Assembly (NCBI GenBank): GCA_023957575.1
Contig: JAMLGU010000005.1
Location: forward strand, 248,001-312,000
Origin: Chitinophagaceae bacterium
GTDB taxonomy: Bacteria > Bacteroidota > Bacteroidia > Chitinophagales > Chitinophagaceae
DNA: 64,000 nucleotides
Direction of reading: 5' to 3'
Part shown: positions 34,656-44,539 of the stretch, piece after piece
Layout: the number at the start of each line of letters is the position of its first letter
How positions within the stretch are numbered: the stretch's first letter is position 1
Position numbers and translations under genes: made by a program
Notes under the pieces: model-generated
What the model saw: the letters and a program-made list of their open reading frames with translations, nothing else
Told to the model about the DNA's origin: nothing
Databases searched by the model: none

Positions 34656-36977
34656 ATGGCTACGAGGTTCGGTTTTATATTATTACTTATGATATTTTCA
34701 TCAAACCTATTTAGTCAGGCGAAATACACCATTAGCGGTTATATTAAATCGGCAAAAACAGGCGAAAGCATTATTAATGCCAGCGTATTCATTAATGAAA
34801 CCGAAGAAGGAACCAGCAGTAATGAATACGGATTTTTCTCCATCACGCTTGCTGCCGGAGAATATGACCTCGTTTTTTCGGCTGTAGGTTATGAACCGGC
34901 TAAAGAAAAAATATTATTAAACAAAAATATTCTGAAAAATATTTCACTGCAATTAGAAATTAAAAATCTTGAAAATGTAAATATTACAGCCAGTGCAAAA
35001 GGTCGCACAATTACCGGAACACAGATGGGCGTGGAAAGGCTTACTATGGCAGAAATAAACAACATTCCCATGCTGCTGGGTGAACGAGACATACTGAAAG
35101 CTATTCAATTATTGCCGGGTATAAAGCCGGCCGGAGACGGCAACAGCGGGTTTTATGTAAGAGGTGGCAGCAGCGATCAAAACCTGATACTTTTGGACGA
35201 AGCTGTTGTTTATAATGCATCTCACCTGATGGGCTTTTTTTCTACTTTCAATGCTGATGCCGTAAAAGACATCACCGTTTACAAAGGTGGTATGCCTGCT
35301 CAATACGGAGGCCGTCTGTCATCAGTTTTGGATGTAAAGATGAACGAGGGAAATAATCAAAATTTTTCGGTAAACGGAAGTATCGGCCTGATTTCTGCCA
35401 AACTAAATGTGGAAGGACCTATCCAAAAAGACAAATCATCATTTTTGGTTTCGGGCAGAAGAACCTATGCCGACTTGTTTCTGGGGCTTGCCAAAGACAC
35501 CAACCTTCGTAAAAACAAATTATATTTTTACGACTATAATGCCAAAATGAATTTCTCATTAGGAAAGAAAGATAAAATTTACCTATCGGGATATTTTGGT
35601 CGCGATTTTTTAAAACTCGACAAACAGTTTTCGCTCAATTGGGGTAATGCTACCGGCACACTCAGGTGGAATCATATTTTCAACAGTAAGCTATTTTCCA
35701 ACACATCGCTTATTTACAGCAATTTTGATTATAATATCCACATAAGTAATGAAAATAATGATGCCAATATTTTTTCACAAATAAGAGACCTGAATCTGAA
35801 AGAGGAGTTTCAGTGGTTTACGGGCAGCAATCATTCGTTGAGATTTGGTTTCAACTCCATTTATCATCAGGTAAAACCGGGCGAGGTAACAAGCTCCGGA
35901 AAGACCAGCCTGAATAATTTCTATCTTCAAAACCGATATGCCTGGGACAATGCCCTGTTTGCAACCGATACCTGGAAAGCAAGTGGCTGGCTCAATTTCA
36001 CTTATGGATTAAGAATGTCACTATTCAGTGTTTTTGGACCGGGAGATTTTTATACACTCGATAAAGAAGGCAATTTGGCTGATACGCTTCACTATAAAAA
36101 AGGCGCAATTGTAAAAACCTATACCAATCTGGAACCCAGGCTGGCAGCAAGTTTTATTATTAACAACTCATCCTCCATCAAAGCCTCTTATGTAAGAAAT
36201 ACCCAGAACCTGCATTTGATAGCCAATTCGGCTGCCAACACACCCACTGACAAATGGATATTGAGCACCAATATCATCAAACCCGAAGTTTCTGATTTAT
36301 TTTCTATAGGATGGTATAAAAATTTTTCATCTGATAAATATGAATTTACCACAGAGGCATATTTCAAAACCATGCAAAACCAAATTGATTATAAAGCAGG
36401 CGCCAATGTATTTACCAACGATGCCATTGAATCTCAAATTCTTTTTGGCATTGGCAGAGCCTATGGTTGGGAAGTAATGCTCAAAAAAAGTACAGGCAGA
36501 CTTACAGGTTGGGTGAACTACACACTCTCAAAAACTGAAAGAAAAATTGAAGGTATAAATAATAATGAATGGTACAATGCCCGCCAAGACAGAACGCATG
36601 ACTTCAACATCGTAGCCAATTATCAACTCAATAAGAGATGGAGCCTATCAGGCAACTGGGTTTTTTATACAGGCAATGCAGTAACATTTCCAAGTGGCAA
36701 ATATGTAATAGACTACCAAATTGCTTACTACTATACTAAACGAAATGCCTATAGAATGCCCAACTATCACCGTCTTGACCTGGGTGCCGTGTGGAAACTA
36801 AAAGAAAGAAGAAAATATTCTTCCGAACTCAGCTTTGGGTTGTTTAATGCCTATGGCCGTCAAAACGCATATACTATCTGGTTCAGGCAGAACAAAGACA
36901 ATCCCAACAGAACGGAAGCAGTGCAAACCTCTTTGTTCAGGTTTGTACCATCAATATCATATAATTTTAAATTTTAG
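34656..36977 (+). CDS. TonB-dependent receptor with N-terminal regulatory domain
   Basis: A 773-residue outer-membrane receptor. Signal peptide ends NLFSQ (about residue 21). A carboxypeptidase-like regulatory beta sandwich covers 23-105. The plug (about 120-225) contains GERDILKAIQLLPGIKPAGDGNSGFYVRGGSSDQNLILLDEA-type sequence typical of this receptor class. The remaining part is a barrel ending SYNFKF with the terminal aromatic residue. It lacks the SusC signature and is shorter, so it is an ordinary Bacteroidota receptor. It is followed after 6 bases by a DUF4249 lipoprotein, a frequent partner of this receptor class. The ligand is unknown. Confidence 0.92.
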   Translation: MATRFGFILLLMIFSSNLFSQAKYTISGYIKSAKTGESIINASVFINETEEGTSSNEYGFFSITLAAGEYDLVFSAVGYEPAKEKILLNKNILKNISLQLEIKNLENVNITASAKGRTITGTQMGVERLTMAEINNIPMLLGERDILKAIQLLPGIKPAGDGNSGFYVRGGSSDQNLILLDEAVVYNASHLMGFFSTFNADAVKDITVYKGGMPAQYGGRLSSVLDVKMNEGNNQNFSVNGSIGLISAKLNVEGPIQKDKSSFLVSGRRTYADLFLGLAKDTNLRKNKLYFYDYNAKMNFSLGKKDKIYLSGYFGRDFLKLDKQFSLNWGNATGTLRWNHIFNSKLFSNTSLIYSNFDYNIHISNENNDANIFSQIRDLNLKEEFQWFTGSNHSLRFGFNSIYHQVKPGEVTSSGKTSLNNFYLQNRYAWDNALFATDTWKASGWLNFTYGLRMSLFSVFGPGDFYTLDKEGNLADTLHYKKGAIVKTYTNLEPRLAASFIINNSSSIKASYVRNTQNLHLIANSAANTPTDKWILSTNIIKPEVSDLFSIGWYKNFSSDKYEFTTEAYFKTMQNQIDYKAGANVFTNDAIESQILFGIGRAYGWEVMLKKSTGRLTGWVNYTLSKTERKIEGINNNEWYNARQDRTHDFNIVANYQLNKRWSLSGNWVFYTGNAVTFPSGKYVIDYQIAYYYTKRNAYRMPNYHRLDLGAVWKLKERRKYSSELSFGLFNAYGRQNAYTIWFRQNKDNPNRTEAVQTSLFRFVPSISYNFKF

Positions 36978-36983
36978 TAAAAA

Positions 36984-37790
36984 GTGAATTATACTGCTTC
37001 TCATATAAAATTTGTTTTTTTGCTACTAACGGGCTTCATTTTAGCCTCTTGCGAAAAAGTAATTGACATCAATATCAATAATGTGAACAAAAAATATGTT
37101 ATCGAGGGTACAATAACCGATAATTTAAATTCTTGCAGGGTTTCGCTTTCTCAAACTTTAGATATTACAGACTCTAATCAATTCAAAGGTGTTAAAGGTG
37201 CAATTATTACCATTCAGGAAGATAATAAAACTCCCCTTCAGCTAAAAGACAATGGCGAAGGCATTTATGGAGCAAACATAGCAGGCAAACCCGGGCATCG
37301 TTATACCTTATTGGTAAAAATAGGCAACGACCATTTTAGCGCCACATCAGTAATGCCGCAAAAAGTAAAATTTGACAGTCTCTTTGTTACAGAAAGAATG
37401 TTTTTGGGCAAAATGAGGAAAATAGCTACCGTTGCTTTTAAAGATCCTCCCGGGAAAGGAAATGCTTATCGTTTCACTCAATTAACCGATGGCAAAAAAG
37501 AAAATTCAATATTTATTTTTGATGATAACCTTATTGATGGCAGACCAGTGATTAATGAATTGCTGATATTCGGAGATGATGAACGCAGCCTGAAAAAAGG
37601 GGATCAATTAACAGTTGAAATGCGTTGCATTGAAATGCCTGTTTATCTTTACTGGTACAGCCTTACACAAGGCGCTTTGGGTCAAAATCAAAGCGCTTCG
37701 CCAGCCAATCCGGTATCGAATATAACCGGAGGAGCTATTGGTTATTTCAGCGCCAATACCTTTGAAGCTAAAACAATGACAGTGAAATAG
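36984..37790 (+). CDS. DUF4249 lipoprotein, partner of the TonB receptor
   Basis: A 268-residue lipoprotein. Signal with lipobox LASC (Cys23), followed by EKVIDININNVNKKYVIEGTITD, the characteristic DUF4249 opening. The reading frame starts with GTG, 6 bases after the receptor stop, so translation is probably coupled. DUF4249 proteins occur almost only beside TonB-dependent receptors in Bacteroidota and may act as a surface-exposed accessory, comparable in position to SusD but unrelated in sequence. Beta-rich; no catalytic motif visible. Confidence 0.85.
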   Translation: MNYTASHIKFVFLLLTGFILASCEKVIDININNVNKKYVIEGTITDNLNSCRVSLSQTLDITDSNQFKGVKGAIITIQEDNKTPLQLKDNGEGIYGANIAGKPGHRYTLLVKIGNDHFSATSVMPQKVKFDSLFVTERMFLGKMRKIATVAFKDPPGKGNAYRFTQLTDGKKENSIFIFDDNLIDGRPVINELLIFGDDERSLKKGDQLTVEMRCIEMPVYLYWYSLTQGALGQNQSASPANPVSNITGGAIGYFSANTFEAKTMTVK

Positions 37791-37862
37791 TTATTTGTAC
37801 TTTTTGCTTTGGGCAAAAAAGACTGTTCTTAAACATTAATTATTATCAGCCAACATTTTAAT

Positions 37863-38546
37863 TTACATCAGAAATTCCTTTTCTAAAAGCATTGGCTCCA
37901 AATAGGTTTCATTTTTATACACCCGCATATTACCGCCTGAAATCTCATCAATAAGCATAATATTTCCCTGTCCATCCTTGCCAAATTCTAGTTTAATATC
38001 ATAGAGGTCAAGACTTTTCTCAGCCAGCAACTCTTTTACAATGTTGCAAATATTTACTGTAAGCTCTTTCACTTTTTCGTATTCATCAAAGGTCATCAAA
38101 CCCAGTAATTGCAGTGCATCCTTTGAAATAGTAGGGTCTCCTCTTTCATCATCCTTAATCGTTACTTCCACAAAAGCGCCCAAATCCTGTCCTTGGGTGC
38201 AATAAGCGCCATACCGCCTGAAAAAACTGCCTACCGCTTTAAAACGGCAAATCACCTCAAGACCTTTTCCAAAAACAGTGGCTTTTTTCACAGTCATAGT
38301 GGTATTATCAATATCTGAAGCCACAAAATGAGTAGGGATTCCTTTTTCATTTAATCTGTTGAAAAAATAAGTCGTCATTTTAAGGCCAGATTTTCCCACA
38401 CCTTCAATGGTCAATCCTATTGTATTGGCTCCGGGGTCAAAAACGCCATCAGTGCCGGTTACATCATCTTTAAATTTTAATAATACCTGATCTTCACTTT
38501 GGGTAGCATATACATCCTTTGTTTTTCCTGAGTATAATAGTTTCAT
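37863..38546 (-). CDS. purC: Phosphoribosylaminoimidazole-succinocarboxamide synthase
   Basis: A 227-residue SAICAR synthetase. YSGKTKDVYAT is the N-terminal nucleotide-binding motif, followed by FNRLNEKGIPTHFV and EVICRFKAVGSFFRRY in the body, and LYDIKLEFGKDGQGNIMLIDEISGGNMRVY near the C-terminus, where an Asp-Glu-Ile-Ser metal/ATP motif is usual (ids typically D-E-x-x-P). It joins CAIR with aspartate using ATP in purine synthesis. It is slightly shorter than many bacterial homologues (about 235-240) but complete. No other pur gene is adjacent. Confidence 0.92.
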   Translation of the reverse strand: MKLLYSGKTKDVYATQSEDQVLLKFKDDVTGTDGVFDPGANTIGLTIEGVGKSGLKMTTYFFNRLNEKGIPTHFVASDIDNTTMTVKKATVFGKGLEVICRFKAVGSFFRRYGAYCTQGQDLGAFVEVTIKDDERGDPTISKDALQLLGLMTFDEYEKVKELTVNICNIVKELLAEKSLDLYDIKLEFGKDGQGNIMLIDEISGGNMRVYKNETYLEPMLLEKEFLM

Positions 38547-38581
38547 CTGTATTTTTTTTAATTTTCAAATAAATGGGTTTG

Positions 38582-38589
38582 CAAAAATA
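38582..38589 (-). promoter_or_regulatory. Candidate -7 element of purC
   Basis: Minus-strand TATTTTTG fits TAnnTTTG, ending 35 bases before the purC start. A TTGG about 13 bases upstream might be the -33 element, though the spacing is short. Confidence 0.35.
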
Positions 38590-38645
38590 TTCAACTCCTG
38601 CCAACTGTAGCATTTTTTTTACCTTGTATTAGTTATTAGCCGATA

Positions 38646-38683
38646 AAATAAAAAACCCGAATTCGTTTTTATTCGAATCCGGG
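38646..38683 (-). terminator. Rho-independent terminator after the DUF6600 gene
   Basis: On the minus strand, CCCGGATTCG pairs with CGAATTCGGG (one mismatch) around a short AT-rich loop (38656-38683), followed by a T-rich tract at 38646-38655. It lies 24 bases beyond the stop. Confidence 0.75.
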
Positions 38684-38707
38684 CGATTGACTGTTTCTTA
38701 TTAAAGA

Positions 38708-40345
38708 TTAAAACCTTCTTCCTCTGGCAGATGACTCACGCTGGGCCGGGGCCGACCTTTCTGAAGACCTGCTTTCCATGCTGCGGGATTCTCTTTGAGG
38801 AGCCTGCATTTCGCGGCTACGCATTTGACTTTCACGTTGCTGACGTACTTCCATATTTCTTTGTTCGTTTACTTGTCTTTCACGTTGCTGACGTACTTCC
38901 ATATTTCTTTGCTCATTTATTTGTCTTTCACGTTGGGCGCGCATCTGGCTTTCACGTTGTTCATTCACCTGCCTTTCACGTTGCTGACGTACTTCCATAT
39001 TTCTTTGTTCATTTATTTGTCTTTCGCGTTGGGCGCGCATCTGGCTTTCACGTTGTTCATTCATCTGCCTTTCACGTTGGGCACGCACTTCCATATTTCT
39101 TTGTTCATCTATTTGTCTTTCACGTTGCTGGCGCATTTCAGAATTGTTACGTCCAAAGTTTTCATTTTGCTGGCGTTGTTGCCTAATATCGTCACTACGG
39201 CGTTGCCTTACCTCACTATTGGTATTATTCTGAGTTGTAGGTCTGGCTCTTTCCAATACATTGCCACTTCGTTGGCGGCCTGTGTTTTCAGTATTACCGT
39301 TTTCAACTCTACTGTCATTATTACCAAACCTTCTGTTTTCTACATTCCCACTTCTTTCTGCTGCATTATTGTTACGCCTTTCATTATTGATACGGCCGGC
39401 ATCCGATCTGCCACCGGCATCGGTTCCTCTTGAACCAACCACTCTTCCATTATCATTTCCATTGCGCAATGCATCACTACGATTTGCAGCTACGTTTCTG
39501 TCATAGGTTTTTACATCACGTGGAGCAAATCTTCTGTTGGAATTGTCATCACTCCTTTGCACTGTTGGGCGATATACCGATAGTTCATTACGCCTTACGT
39601 TAGTTCTCCCCGGCTGATCCATATCTTTTACGCGAAGTGCATTTATTCTACCTGTATATTTCTCCACATCACGGCGGAGTGGTCCGTTGGTGTATATTCC
39701 TTCTCTACGCGCATCGTATCTGCCGCCGCCACTATAACCTCTGTCGTTACGGCTGCCATAATAATTATTTATAATTGTAGTATTATTAAATATATTAACA
39801 TTGTTTCCATAAGGGTAATAATAGCGCGAAATATATCTGGAAGTCATATAGCGGCAGGGAGCAAATGTCCAGTAATCATAACCCGGATTATAGCTACCAA
39901 AACCAATGCTGATGCTGAACCCGGGGCGCAACGGTGCCCAACCGTAGTAATCGCCACCACCACGCCAGGCTACCCATGCAGGAGACCACTCATAACCGGG
40001 CACCCAAAGCCAGCCATAATAGGGGTCATAAAACCAACGACCATAGTGAAACGGAGCCCAACCCCAATCGTAACCAGAGTTCCACATCCAGTCATAATCA
40101 TCTGTATAAGCCCAATACCCATTAGTAGAATAAGGCCTAAAGTCTCTGCCAACCCTTGGTCGCCAGGTATAACCATAATCCGGATAATCAATCCAATCTC
40201 CATAAGGACTAAGCTGATCATAAAATGTCTGGAAATTAATATTCACGCCCACTCTGAATTGTGCCGTTGATGGCTTTGCTATCAACATACCTATAGCCAA
40301 AAATAAACCGAAGCCTAAACCAAAGAATATACGTTTCATTTTCAT
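38708..40345 (-). CDS. DUF6600-type secreted protein with Arg/Gln/Glu-rich tandem repeats
   Basis: A 545-residue exported protein. Signal peptide to about residue 29 (PSTAQ). Residues about 35-180 are rich in Trp, Tyr, Gly and Pro with repeated YGDW, GYW, GWAPF and YGWLWVPGYEW motifs, matching DUF6600. A linker rich in Arg/Asn/Gly follows. Residues about 390-510 are a tandem repeat of 16-residue units of the form RERQxNEQRxxxxRxQ, highly charged and probably helical or coiled. It ends RGRRF. The basic tail may bind nucleic acid or anionic polymers, or cover the cell surface; that is inference. A terminator follows. Confidence 0.75.
   Translation of the reverse strand: MKMKRIFFGLGFGLFLAIGMLIAKPSTAQFRVGVNINFQTFYDQLSPYGDWIDYPDYGYTWRPRVGRDFRPYSTNGYWAYTDDYDWMWNSGYDWGWAPFHYGRWFYDPYYGWLWVPGYEWSPAWVAWRGGGDYYGWAPLRPGFSISIGFGSYNPGYDYWTFAPCRYMTSRYISRYYYPYGNNVNIFNNTTIINNYYGSRNDRGYSGGGRYDARREGIYTNGPLRRDVEKYTGRINALRVKDMDQPGRTNVRRNELSVYRPTVQRSDDNSNRRFAPRDVKTYDRNVAANRSDALRNGNDNGRVVGSRGTDAGGRSDAGRINNERRNNNAAERSGNVENRRFGNNDSRVENGNTENTGRQRSGNVLERARPTTQNNTNSEVRQRRSDDIRQQRQQNENFGRNNSEMRQQRERQIDEQRNMEVRAQRERQMNEQRESQMRAQRERQINEQRNMEVRQQRERQVNEQRESQMRAQRERQINEQRNMEVRQQRERQVNEQRNMEVRQQRESQMRSREMQAPQRESRSMESRSSERSAPAQRESSARGRRF
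38833..39168. repeat. 48-bp in-frame tandem repeat, about 7 units
   Basis: The motif CACGTTG (CGCGTTG once) recurs exactly every 48 bases at 38833, 38881, 38929, 38977, 39025, 39073 and 39121, with a half-unit copy (24 bases on) in two of them. Each 48-base unit encodes 16 residues of the DUF6600 protein. Near identity between units suggests recent duplication. Confidence 0.92.
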
Positions 40346-40594
40346 TGTTTTTAATTGTTAAACTATTTTTTCCGAGTGAGCTAGCATCGTTTTGCTATGC
40401 GTTCTCTGATTATATGACGTAAGGTACATTATATAGTTGCTCAAATTTTTATTTATTAATAGTATTAAGAAAATTTTTAGCAAAATTCTTTAACAATTTT
40501 GTGAATCATTTGTAAAATTGTAGAGTATTTCCCACAATGGCTTCATTTTCAAATAGAAAGGACAGGAATTCAAATTTGATTTTGCATAAATTTT

Positions 40595-41230
40595 GTGATT
40601 GATTATTATAAAATATTAGAGATTGACCCTTCGGCCACTATGGACGAAATAAAAAGGGCATATCGCAGACAGGCGCTTTTGTTTCATCCCGACAAAACGC
40701 AGGATGATTATGAGATGAAAGCACGATTTAGCCTGGTCAAGGAAGCGTACGAAACACTGACTACACCTCCATTAAAAGAAAAATACCTTAATGAAAGATG
40801 GCTGTTAAAAGCTAACAACAAGGCGTTTATCAATAAAATTCAAACTCCTTCAGATGTGTTGAAATCAATGCTGTCATTCCATCAAAAATCAGTTTTTGTC
40901 AATGAGTTCAGCATGGATAAATCAACGTTTAAAGAAGAATTGCTGTCGGTGTTAAGCGATGAAAATATCAGTATTCTTAACTCGTTTGATGAGCAGGCGA
41001 TTAATGATGAAATTATAATACTCTGTTTGAAAAACATCGCCAAACTTTCATTTAAAGACCAGCATTGGTTTGTGGAGTACCTGAACAGGATCAATATTAA
41101 AAATACGAAATTGCTTGATCATTTTTTAAATGAGCTAAAGCATCAGTCCAGGTGGGAAAAACTGAAATACTTGTTGATTCCCGTAATATTATTTTTATTT
41201 TGTGCCATTATATGGTATAGCAACCATTAA
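40595..41230 (+). CDS. J-domain protein with C-terminal membrane anchor
   Basis: A 211-residue protein. Residues 1-68 form a J domain (DYYKILEIDPSATMDEIKRAYRR) with the essential HPD at 31-33. There is no Gly/Phe region or zinc centre, so it is a class C J protein. After a helical middle region, residues about 189-208 form a single hydrophobic segment followed by only a few residues, so the J domain faces the cytoplasm as a tail-anchored protein. It would recruit DnaK to the membrane. The reading frame begins with GTG. It lies 80 bases before the rhomboid protease gene on the same strand. Confidence 0.85.
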   Translation: MIDYYKILEIDPSATMDEIKRAYRRQALLFHPDKTQDDYEMKARFSLVKEAYETLTTPPLKEKYLNERWLLKANNKAFINKIQTPSDVLKSMLSFHQKSVFVNEFSMDKSTFKEELLSVLSDENISILNSFDEQAINDEIIILCLKNIAKLSFKDQHWFVEYLNRINIKNTKLLDHFLNELKHQSRWEKLKYLLIPVILFLFCAIIWYSNH

Positions 41231-41310
41231 TTTACACAAAATAATTACTTGCCGGTATTATAAATAATTTCTATCTTTCAACTTTCAAAACAAAAAACAA
41301 TTTTTCAGTT

Positions 41311-42018
41311 ATGATGCCCATTGGAGACGACAATTCAGACAGGAGGATTACCCCTGTTGTCAACTATTTACTGATTGCCATCAATATTATCGTATTTGTT
41401 TTTGCCCAGCAAATGGGTTCCAACGAGGCTATGCTGATGAGTCTTTCCACTGTACCACAGGAAATATTATCAGGCAATGACATCACAACCAATGGCCTGG
41501 GCATCACACCTATTCCGGTTTATGGCACCATTATAACATCTATGTTTATGCATGGCAGTATCGCACATATTGCCGGCAATATGCTGTACCTGTGGATTTT
41601 TGGCGATAACCTTGAAAACGTAATGGGTCATGCATGGTATTTGGTATTCTATTTAATTTGTGGCGCTATTGCATCTTTGTCGCACGTATGGTTTTCTTCC
41701 TTTATGGGGCAAGGGTTATTGGTTCCAAGCCTTGGGGCCTCTGGAGCCATATCCGGTGTGTTGGGCGGGTATTTAATTCTTTTTCCCCGAAACAGAGTAA
41801 GGGTGCTGGCAATCAGCTTCATAATGTATGTTCCGGCAGTGGTTACACTGGGAATCTGGATTGTAATGCAGGTGGTAAGCCAGATGGGGGCGCTGGGTGG
41901 AGAATCGGAAGGAGGTGGTGTAGCTTATGCAGCACACATTGGCGGTTTTTTGGCAGGAATGATATTAGTAAAATTTTTTGCAAGAAAACAACCCGTTTTC
42001 CCTGCAAGAGTCAGATAA
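41311..42018 (+). CDS. Rhomboid family intramembrane serine protease
   Basis: A 235-residue inner-membrane protease with about six membrane segments. The catalytic dyad is visible: Ser in GASGAISG (about residue 145) and His in AAHIGGF (about 209). The MFMHGSIAHIAGNMLYLWIFG segment carries the conserved His/Asn of TM2. Rhomboids cut membrane proteins inside the bilayer; the target is unknown. A near-consensus -7 element TATCTTTC lies at 41272-41279. A second in-frame ATG follows directly. The tail-anchored J protein upstream might share the transcript. Confidence 0.92.
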   Translation: MMPIGDDNSDRRITPVVNYLLIAINIIVFVFAQQMGSNEAMLMSLSTVPQEILSGNDITTNGLGITPIPVYGTIITSMFMHGSIAHIAGNMLYLWIFGDNLENVMGHAWYLVFYLICGAIASLSHVWFSSFMGQGLLVPSLGASGAISGVLGGYLILFPRNRVRVLAISFIMYVPAVVTLGIWIVMQVVSQMGALGGESEGGGVAYAAHIGGFLAGMILVKFFARKQPVFPARVR

Positions 42019-42127
42019 TTTTAATACCAATTTTTGGAACAAAACTCCTCAACTTTAGACGAATACTTTAGTTTAAGCCAAAGTTCAAGAATTTTTAAGA
42101 GGGGATATCAAAGGAGCATGTATAAAT

Positions 42128-44527
42128 TTAAAGCGTTTTCGATTTTAACTCTGTCAATCCGTAGGTAAGCATTATAATGCTGATAGAGCTGGCAGGCATT
42201 AGCACAGCGGCAATTACCGGCGCCAACAAACCCTGTACTGCAAAATACAGGCCGGCGATATTGTACAAAACAGATACAATAAAGCTGATTAAAATTATCT
42301 TTTTCCCCGATTTAGCAAAATTTAAAAACTGATCAAGCCTTGAAAACTGCTCCGCATCAAAAATACCATCGGCTGCCGGGGTGAAATTGTTTGCATCTTC
42401 GGTAATCGCCAGTCCCACATTACTCTGCTTCAGCGCACCGGCATCATTCAGCCCATCGCCTATCATTAGTACTTTTTTCTTTTTTATATTTTGCAGATAC
42501 TCGATGTATTCTAACTTTTCCTCCGGTGATTGGTTAAACAACATTTCGGTATCGTCTTTCAATATAGTTTGCAAATTTTGAGCCTCTGCATCATTATCGC
42601 CGCTCAATACCGATAAAGTATAATTTTTTTGAAGATTTTTCATCAGTTCTGCAAATCCATAGCGATAAGAATTTTGAACAGTGAAAACGCCCAATATCTT
42701 TCCGTCCACTTTAATATTTACCTGAGAGCCGAGGTTTTCTTTTTTATCAACAGTATTATTTACAAAACTATCACTGCCTATCTTAATATGCTTTTCATTT
42801 ATCCAGCCTTCAATTCCAAGCCCCGGTACATTTTTAAAATTGCTTACAGAAATTGTTTCCAAAACATTCAGATAATCATAAATAGCCTTACTAAGCGGAT
42901 GCGTAGATTGCTCCAACAAAGAGGCAATAATCATACCCAATTCATTATCAATAGGTTGCCCGATATATCGCACTTTAAGTTTCTTACTTTGGGTAAGTGT
43001 GCCTGTTTTGTCAAAGACAATATGATTTATGTGCGACAAATGTTCAATAACATTGGGATGACGCAGATAGAATTTATTTTTGCTCAACACCCTCAACACA
43101 TTGCCATTGGTAAAAGTGGAAGAAAGCAGCAATGCACAAGGGCAGGCAATGATGAGGATAGTGGTCAATGCATTCCATAAGGTTACGTATTCGCCTTTCC
43201 ACATCCAGAAAGCAGCTGATAAAGCGCTGATTATGAAAACAATGACAGTAAAATAATTGCTGATGTTGTGAATAAACAGCGATTCTTTTTTCTCTTCTTT
43301 AAAAACATCCTTATTCCATAGATTGGTCAGGTAGCTTTGCGAAACTTTTTTAATCACTACCAACTCTATTTTTTCTCCTATTTGCTTGCCACCGGCATAA
43401 ATGATTTCTCCCACCTCCTTTATCACAGGCAGGCTTTCGCCACTTACAAAGCTGTAGTCCACCTCTGCCCGGCCTTTGGACAATATAGCATCTGCAGGAA
43501 TGAGTTCATTATCATATATTTCAATTACATCATTTTCTTTCAGATTTTCAACCTGAGTGGGTATCGACTTATTTCCTTTAAGAACATTAACGGCTATTGG
43601 AAAAAACGATTTAAAATCGCGGTCAAATGCAATTGCCTGCTGTGTTTTATCCTGCGCCCAACGACCTACCAACATAAAAAACACAATGCCGCTCATACTG
43701 TCAAAATAAGTGTTGCTATTGAGCACAAACATCTCCCACAGGCTTCGGCCGAAAGTTAGAAGTATGGCCAGCGCAATGGGTGCATCAATATTTAAAAAAC
43801 CATTCTTCAGACTTTTCCAGGCGCCGGTAAAAAATTCGGAAGAGCAATAGAAAAATACCGGTAGCGCCAGAATCAGATTGATGTATCTGAATGCAGTGCC
43901 TATTTCGTGCTGAATAAAACTACCGAAGGTAAAATACTCGGGTAGGCTCAGCATCATAATATTTGCAAAGCAAAATCCTGCAATGGCAATTTTGTACAGG
44001 CGTGTATTATCATAGTTTTTGCTTTTTACTTCGCCTAAGTTTTGAAGACTGATGTGTGGCTCATAGCCAATAGCTGTAAGCGACTCCACTATTTTGCGAA
44101 GTGTGGTTTTTTTATTTTCAAAAACAATAAAAACTTCCTTTTGTGCAAAATTCACCCGTGAAGAAATAACGCCATCATTAATTCTTCTTATGTTTTCAAG
44201 CAGCCAGAGGCAACTGCTACAGTGCATCTGAGGCAGATAGAAACTTACATGGGTCTGATTGTCATCCTTGAACTGAATCAGTTTTCGGGCAATCTGCTCA
44301 TCATCCAGAAAACTGAATTTATCTTCTCTTATATTAATTTTTTGGGTGATGCCGGGATGTGTGTTCAGGTCGTAATAGGAACAAAGGTCATTTTGGTTCA
44401 GTATTTCAAAAACCATTTTGCACCCTTCGCAACAGAATATTTTATCATTCAATCTTATTTTATTGTTAGCACAGGTATCGCCACAATGAAAACAAGAAGT
44501 TTTGATTTCAGATGATGAATTGCCCAA
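42128..44527 (-). CDS. Copper-type heavy-metal P1B ATPase, CcoI/FixI-like
   Basis: A 799-residue transporter. It begins with a cysteine-rich domain (CFHCGDTC and CCEGCKMVF, about residues 11-42) characteristic of CcoI/FixI-type pumps, then a heavy-metal domain whose metal loop is MHCSSCLWLL (about 100). The channel has the CPC motif in ACPCALLLSS (about 459), the phosphorylation site is DKTGTLT (about 504), and GDGLNDAGALK marks the hinge. It moves copper out of the cytoplasm for cytochrome oxidase assembly or detoxification. No cco genes are in the window. The gene follows the hemerythrin-like gene by 12 bases. Confidence 0.93.
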   Translation of the reverse strand: MGNSSSEIKTSCFHCGDTCANNKIRLNDKIFCCEGCKMVFEILNQNDLCSYYDLNTHPGITQKINIREDKFSFLDDEQIARKLIQFKDDNQTHVSFYLPQMHCSSCLWLLENIRRINDGVISSRVNFAQKEVFIVFENKKTTLRKIVESLTAIGYEPHISLQNLGEVKSKNYDNTRLYKIAIAGFCFANIMMLSLPEYFTFGSFIQHEIGTAFRYINLILALPVFFYCSSEFFTGAWKSLKNGFLNIDAPIALAILLTFGRSLWEMFVLNSNTYFDSMSGIVFFMLVGRWAQDKTQQAIAFDRDFKSFFPIAVNVLKGNKSIPTQVENLKENDVIEIYDNELIPADAILSKGRAEVDYSFVSGESLPVIKEVGEIIYAGGKQIGEKIELVVIKKVSQSYLTNLWNKDVFKEEKKESLFIHNISNYFTVIVFIISALSAAFWMWKGEYVTLWNALTTILIIACPCALLLSSTFTNGNVLRVLSKNKFYLRHPNVIEHLSHINHIVFDKTGTLTQSKKLKVRYIGQPIDNELGMIIASLLEQSTHPLSKAIYDYLNVLETISVSNFKNVPGLGIEGWINEKHIKIGSDSFVNNTVDKKENLGSQVNIKVDGKILGVFTVQNSYRYGFAELMKNLQKNYTLSVLSGDNDAEAQNLQTILKDDTEMLFNQSPEEKLEYIEYLQNIKKKKVLMIGDGLNDAGALKQSNVGLAITEDANNFTPAADGIFDAEQFSRLDQFLNFAKSGKKIILISFIVSVLYNIAGLYFAVQGLLAPVIAAVLMPASSISIIMLTYGLTELKSKTL

Positions 44528-44539
44528 TATATTATTTTT

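Noticed and set aside
38731..39433. Long open frames opposite the DUF6600 repeat, encoding repeats such as HVADVLPYFF.
   Set aside because: They are the reverse complement of a repetitive coding sequence; any 48-bp in-frame repeat keeps the antisense frames open. No promoter or ribosome site supports them.
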